From Filimonas effusa (GTDB taxonomy: Bacteria; Bacteroidota; Bacteroidia; Chitinophagales; Chitinophagaceae): a DNA stretch of 64,000 bases. The notes under the pieces were generated by a model. The model ran no database searches and was not told the origin of the DNA. It saw nothing but the letters and a program-made list of their open reading frames with translations. The stretch lies in assembly GCF_004118675.1 (NCBI RefSeq), contig NZ_SDHZ01000001.1, positions 2,728,001 through 2,792,000 of the forward strand, given 5' to 3'. The position numbers and the translations under genes were made by a program. Position 1 is the first letter of the stretch. Every line of letters begins with the position of its first letter. This document shows, piece by piece, positions 61,635-64,000 of the stretch.

Positions 61635-63683
61635 ATGAACATGAAAAAAAAGGGAAGTATATGTAATAAGGAGGTCTTTAAAACCTGGCATACTACAACC
61701 GGCAGGTTGTGTATGCTGCTTACTTTTTTGGCATGTTCATTACTTACAGGTTTTAACAGCTTTGCACAGGGAAACGCTGCAGCCCGTTACGAGATAGATG
61801 CAAAGCGCATGGGTGTGAAACCCACTGACGACGACGCCCTGCCAAGAAGCAGGGAATTCATAAGACTCGATAGCACCTATTATGTAGGCTGGATGTATGA
61901 AGGCATTTATAAATGGGATCGCAGCGCCGATTACCTGGGCTATAAAAATGCCATCCCAGCCCTGCAAAAAGCATTGCAACTATTGGAGAAAGACTATGGT
62001 ACCACTATGCAGAACCTGTATAGCTCCATGGGTTATTTCACACAGCATGTGAACCGTTACGAAGATTTCTTTACCATCTTCCAGGCATTAAGCGGCTGTT
62101 ACGATAACCTTGAGATGCCCGACAGGGTGATGCAGCTTATGGATAAGGTGAACCGCTACCAGTTCAAAAAAGATTATTTCGGTGTTTATGGTCACCGTGC
62201 ATGGACTTACCATCGCAACCGCTTTCTTACAAGCGCTAATTTTCCGTTCCTGAAAAACAGCGTACAGGAAAATGAGCAGAAAGCCCTTGCCTGCTGTTAC
62301 GACGGTCTTGCTTTTATCGAAAGCAACAAAGCCCAGAACGATCAATGGTTTGGCCCCTACCAGTCGGAGAACGATAAACTGCAGATCTACCATTACCTCG
62401 CCATGTTACATTGTTACAATAAGAACTACGACAGTAGCGAATACTATTATATGTACATGGCTTCACGCGGCGCTGTTTCCTGGAATAACTTTGGCAGCAT
62501 GCAGCTTGAAACGGGACAGTTCACTGCCGCTATCAGCTACTACGAACGCGACCTGTTTAAATCTTACGATCGCATCCTGCATGAACCTTATTATTATCTC
62601 CCCTTCCTGCATGTACTGGGCAACCGTACAAAAGAAGCCATAAAAATGGCGCAGGAGATCATCCAGCAAAATGGCAGCACACCCGGGTTCGGCTGGTATA
62701 ATATCGCCCTCGCCAGGGGTTATTTGTACGACGGACAACTCGACAGCTGCGAATTTGCATTGAACAAAGCAGCTAATTTCAGAGAGATCCATATAGGTAC
62801 AACGCTTACCCAAAACCAGTATAATTTCAGCGTTAACCTGCTGCGCGTGCAGCTGCTCGACAGAAAGATGAGCCAGATCAAATTCTTCGACAAAGGCTGG
62901 TGGTACGCTCCAAACGCTTTATATAAGCTAAGCGCTTACAAGATAGAAAAGATGATGGCAGAATATGTGGTGGTAAATGAACTGGCTTTTAACCCCGAAC
63001 GCACCCGCATTGTATACGACCTGTTTTGTTCTGAAGCCACCACCAGCTTCGACGAAGCATGGTACCTGCTCAAAGATTTCAGTCCCGCTTTCTTCCGAAA
63101 AATGTATGAACGTTACCTGCAACAGGATTCCAGGACCAATGTGCAGCGTTATTTCTTTCTTTTCGCAGCTAAGTTCAAGTGGGAACAGGGTAACAGGCAG
63201 GCCGCCAAAGACGATTTTGAAAGACTGGCACAGGTAAACCTTCCCGACGGACACAATGAAAAGCTGCTCCTCGGCAGGCTTTATGAAAGCCTGGCCCTGG
63301 CCACAGGCAAAGGCGAAGGACAACATTACAGCAACTACAGGAATGCCTTATTCGCTACCTATCCCCAGTTGGTACCCTTCAGCGATGTACGTATAAAAAT
63401 GCATTTATCTACTTCAGGTACAGACGACGCAGTGACCCGCGCTGTTATATCCGGGCTCAAAAACTGTTCGGTAGACTGGAGCTCAAGCGGCCCAGGCATC
63501 CCCGAGGCTAGAATTCAATTCAGCCAGAAAGGAAACCGTTACCAGGCCACTATCCAGGTAATAACCGCATCTGGCAATGTACTGGTCGATAACGGACGTT
63601 TGCTGTTCAGGAAAGCCGAAGGTACAGGACAGGAACTTGCCTTACGCCTGTTTGGTAAAGGAGGAGCGTTGGAATTTAATTAA
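61635..63683 (+). CDS. Secreted helical-repeat (TPR-like) protein
   Basis: This 682-residue protein has a signal peptide with a long polar N-terminus (hydrophobic 25-42, ending FNSFAQ) and then a long series of TPR-like helical pairs (about 90-560; for example IPALQKALQLLEKDYG, WNNFGSMQLETGQFTAAISYYERDL and GWYNIALARGYLYDGQLDSCEFALNKA). The last 90 residues are beta-rich. It is 58 nt downstream of the MoxR gene and probably shares its transcript. No named family was recognised. A scaffold for the neighbouring membrane machinery is possible (inference). Confidence 0.75.
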   Translation: MNMKKKGSICNKEVFKTWHTTTGRLCMLLTFLACSLLTGFNSFAQGNAAARYEIDAKRMGVKPTDDDALPRSREFIRLDSTYYVGWMYEGIYKWDRSADYLGYKNAIPALQKALQLLEKDYGTTMQNLYSSMGYFTQHVNRYEDFFTIFQALSGCYDNLEMPDRVMQLMDKVNRYQFKKDYFGVYGHRAWTYHRNRFLTSANFPFLKNSVQENEQKALACCYDGLAFIESNKAQNDQWFGPYQSENDKLQIYHYLAMLHCYNKNYDSSEYYYMYMASRGAVSWNNFGSMQLETGQFTAAISYYERDLFKSYDRILHEPYYYLPFLHVLGNRTKEAIKMAQEIIQQNGSTPGFGWYNIALARGYLYDGQLDSCEFALNKAANFREIHIGTTLTQNQYNFSVNLLRVQLLDRKMSQIKFFDKGWWYAPNALYKLSAYKIEKMMAEYVVVNELAFNPERTRIVYDLFCSEATTSFDEAWYLLKDFSPAFFRKMYERYLQQDSRTNVQRYFFLFAAKFKWEQGNRQAAKDDFERLAQVNLPDGHNEKLLLGRLYESLALATGKGEGQHYSNYRNALFATYPQLVPFSDVRIKMHLSTSGTDDAVTRAVISGLKNCSVDWSSSGPGIPEARIQFSQKGNRYQATIQVITASGNVLVDNGRLLFRKAEGTGQELALRLFGKGGALEFN

Positions 63684-63710
63684 GACCGCAGGATAAAAGA
63701 AAAGCCTCCC

Positions 63711-64000
63711 CTAGTGTGTTTTATAATAATACACCAGCGCAGCCAGTCCCAGTATCCCCAATATCAGGGCATACATCCACCACCTGTCTGGTCCTTCAGC
63801 CACTTCTTCCTCAGAGAGCATTTCCATCATTTCATCGCTGGAACGTTCCCGCTCTCCTACCTTAACCGTATGTGTCGCCTCTTTACGAACAATACGTTCT
63901 GCTGTTGCTTCGGGAAAATACTGCTGGATCGATACTTCAGGCTGGAAAGCATAGTTCTCTCCAAACTCCTTTTTGAGCGTACCAATACCTGTAAGAACGA
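63711..64000 (-). CDS. C-terminal fragment of a tail-anchored membrane protein (5' end outside window)
   Basis: Translated by hand from the complement: an open frame of 95 codons from the window edge to the TAG at 63711. It has an acidic and arginine-rich segment (ERSSDEMMEMLSEEEVAEG), then a single C-terminal transmembrane helix (WWMYALILGILGLAALVYYY) ending KTH. The start and main domain are outside the window, so the family cannot be named. It is convergent with the preceding secreted protein gene. Confidence 0.6.
   Translation of the reverse strand, partial: VLTGIGTLKKEFGENYAFQPEVSIQQYFPEATAERIVRKEATHTVKVGERERSSDEMMEMLSEEEVAEGPDRWWMYALILGILGLAALVYYYKTH

Overview
The window is a chromosomal segment of a Bacteroidota bacterium, most likely a member of the Chitinophagaceae (inference). 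Reasons: a T9SS type B (CHU_C) sorting domain, DUF6515 and BBP2-porin proteins, a MarR-GNAT fusion regulator, eukaryote-like GlnRS, TAnnTTTG-type -7 promoter boxes, almost no Shine-Dalgarno sequences, and dense housekeeping genes of moderate GC. No tRNA, rRNA, CRISPR array, prophage or complete insertion sequence was seen.

Layout. 1-10.9 kb: a very large TraB/GumN fusion protein cut by the window edge, queA, a secreted esterase, lysC with an Ldh-family dehydrogenase, a secreted YkuD-like protein and an autoregulated MarR-GNAT regulator. 11-20.5 kb: an AsmA-like protein, a higBA toxin-antitoxin pair, a U32-family protein overlapping a 4Fe-4S ferredoxin, a Crp/Fnr regulator, ssb, a divergent GAPDH, rlmH and a rhomboid protease. 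20.5-30.6 kb: tilS, glnS, a T9SS cargo protein, a DUF6515 protein, an orphan promoter-terminator unit that may be a small RNA, an Omp85-like protein, a TPR protein and etfBA. 30.7-37.9 kb: a hybrid histidine kinase, a secreted protein with a sigma54-like promoter, a macro-domain protein, a GNAT, an atypical SDR, a PEGA-like lipoprotein, and a bifunctional-nuclease-family gene coupled to ispE.

38-52 kb is a nitrogen and central carbon block: gltB, gltD, amt, a BBP2 porin, ppc and lpdA. Together these take up ammonium, make glutamate, and supply oxaloacetate and 2-oxo-acid dehydrogenase activity. It also holds two decayed copies of the left end of one IS3-like element, both 11 nt downstream of a terminator, and one of two copies of a 105-109 nt structured intergenic repeat (the other copy lies at 5.8 kb). 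52.4-56.5 kb: an MFS transporter, a DUF4197 protein, glutaminyl cyclase and a methyltransferase. 56.6-63.7 kb: a tightly packed DUF58 - transglutaminase - MoxR ATPase cluster followed by a secreted repeat-rich protein, then the 3' end of a tail-anchored membrane protein gene running off the window.

The least explained items are the candidate small RNA near 26.9-27.1 kb, the repeated terminator-bearing element, the fixed spacing between terminators and IS ends, and the 11-bp-period tandem repeats at 20.5 and 52.4 kb. These are sequence observations. Functions are inferred from family resemblance only, because no database search was possible.
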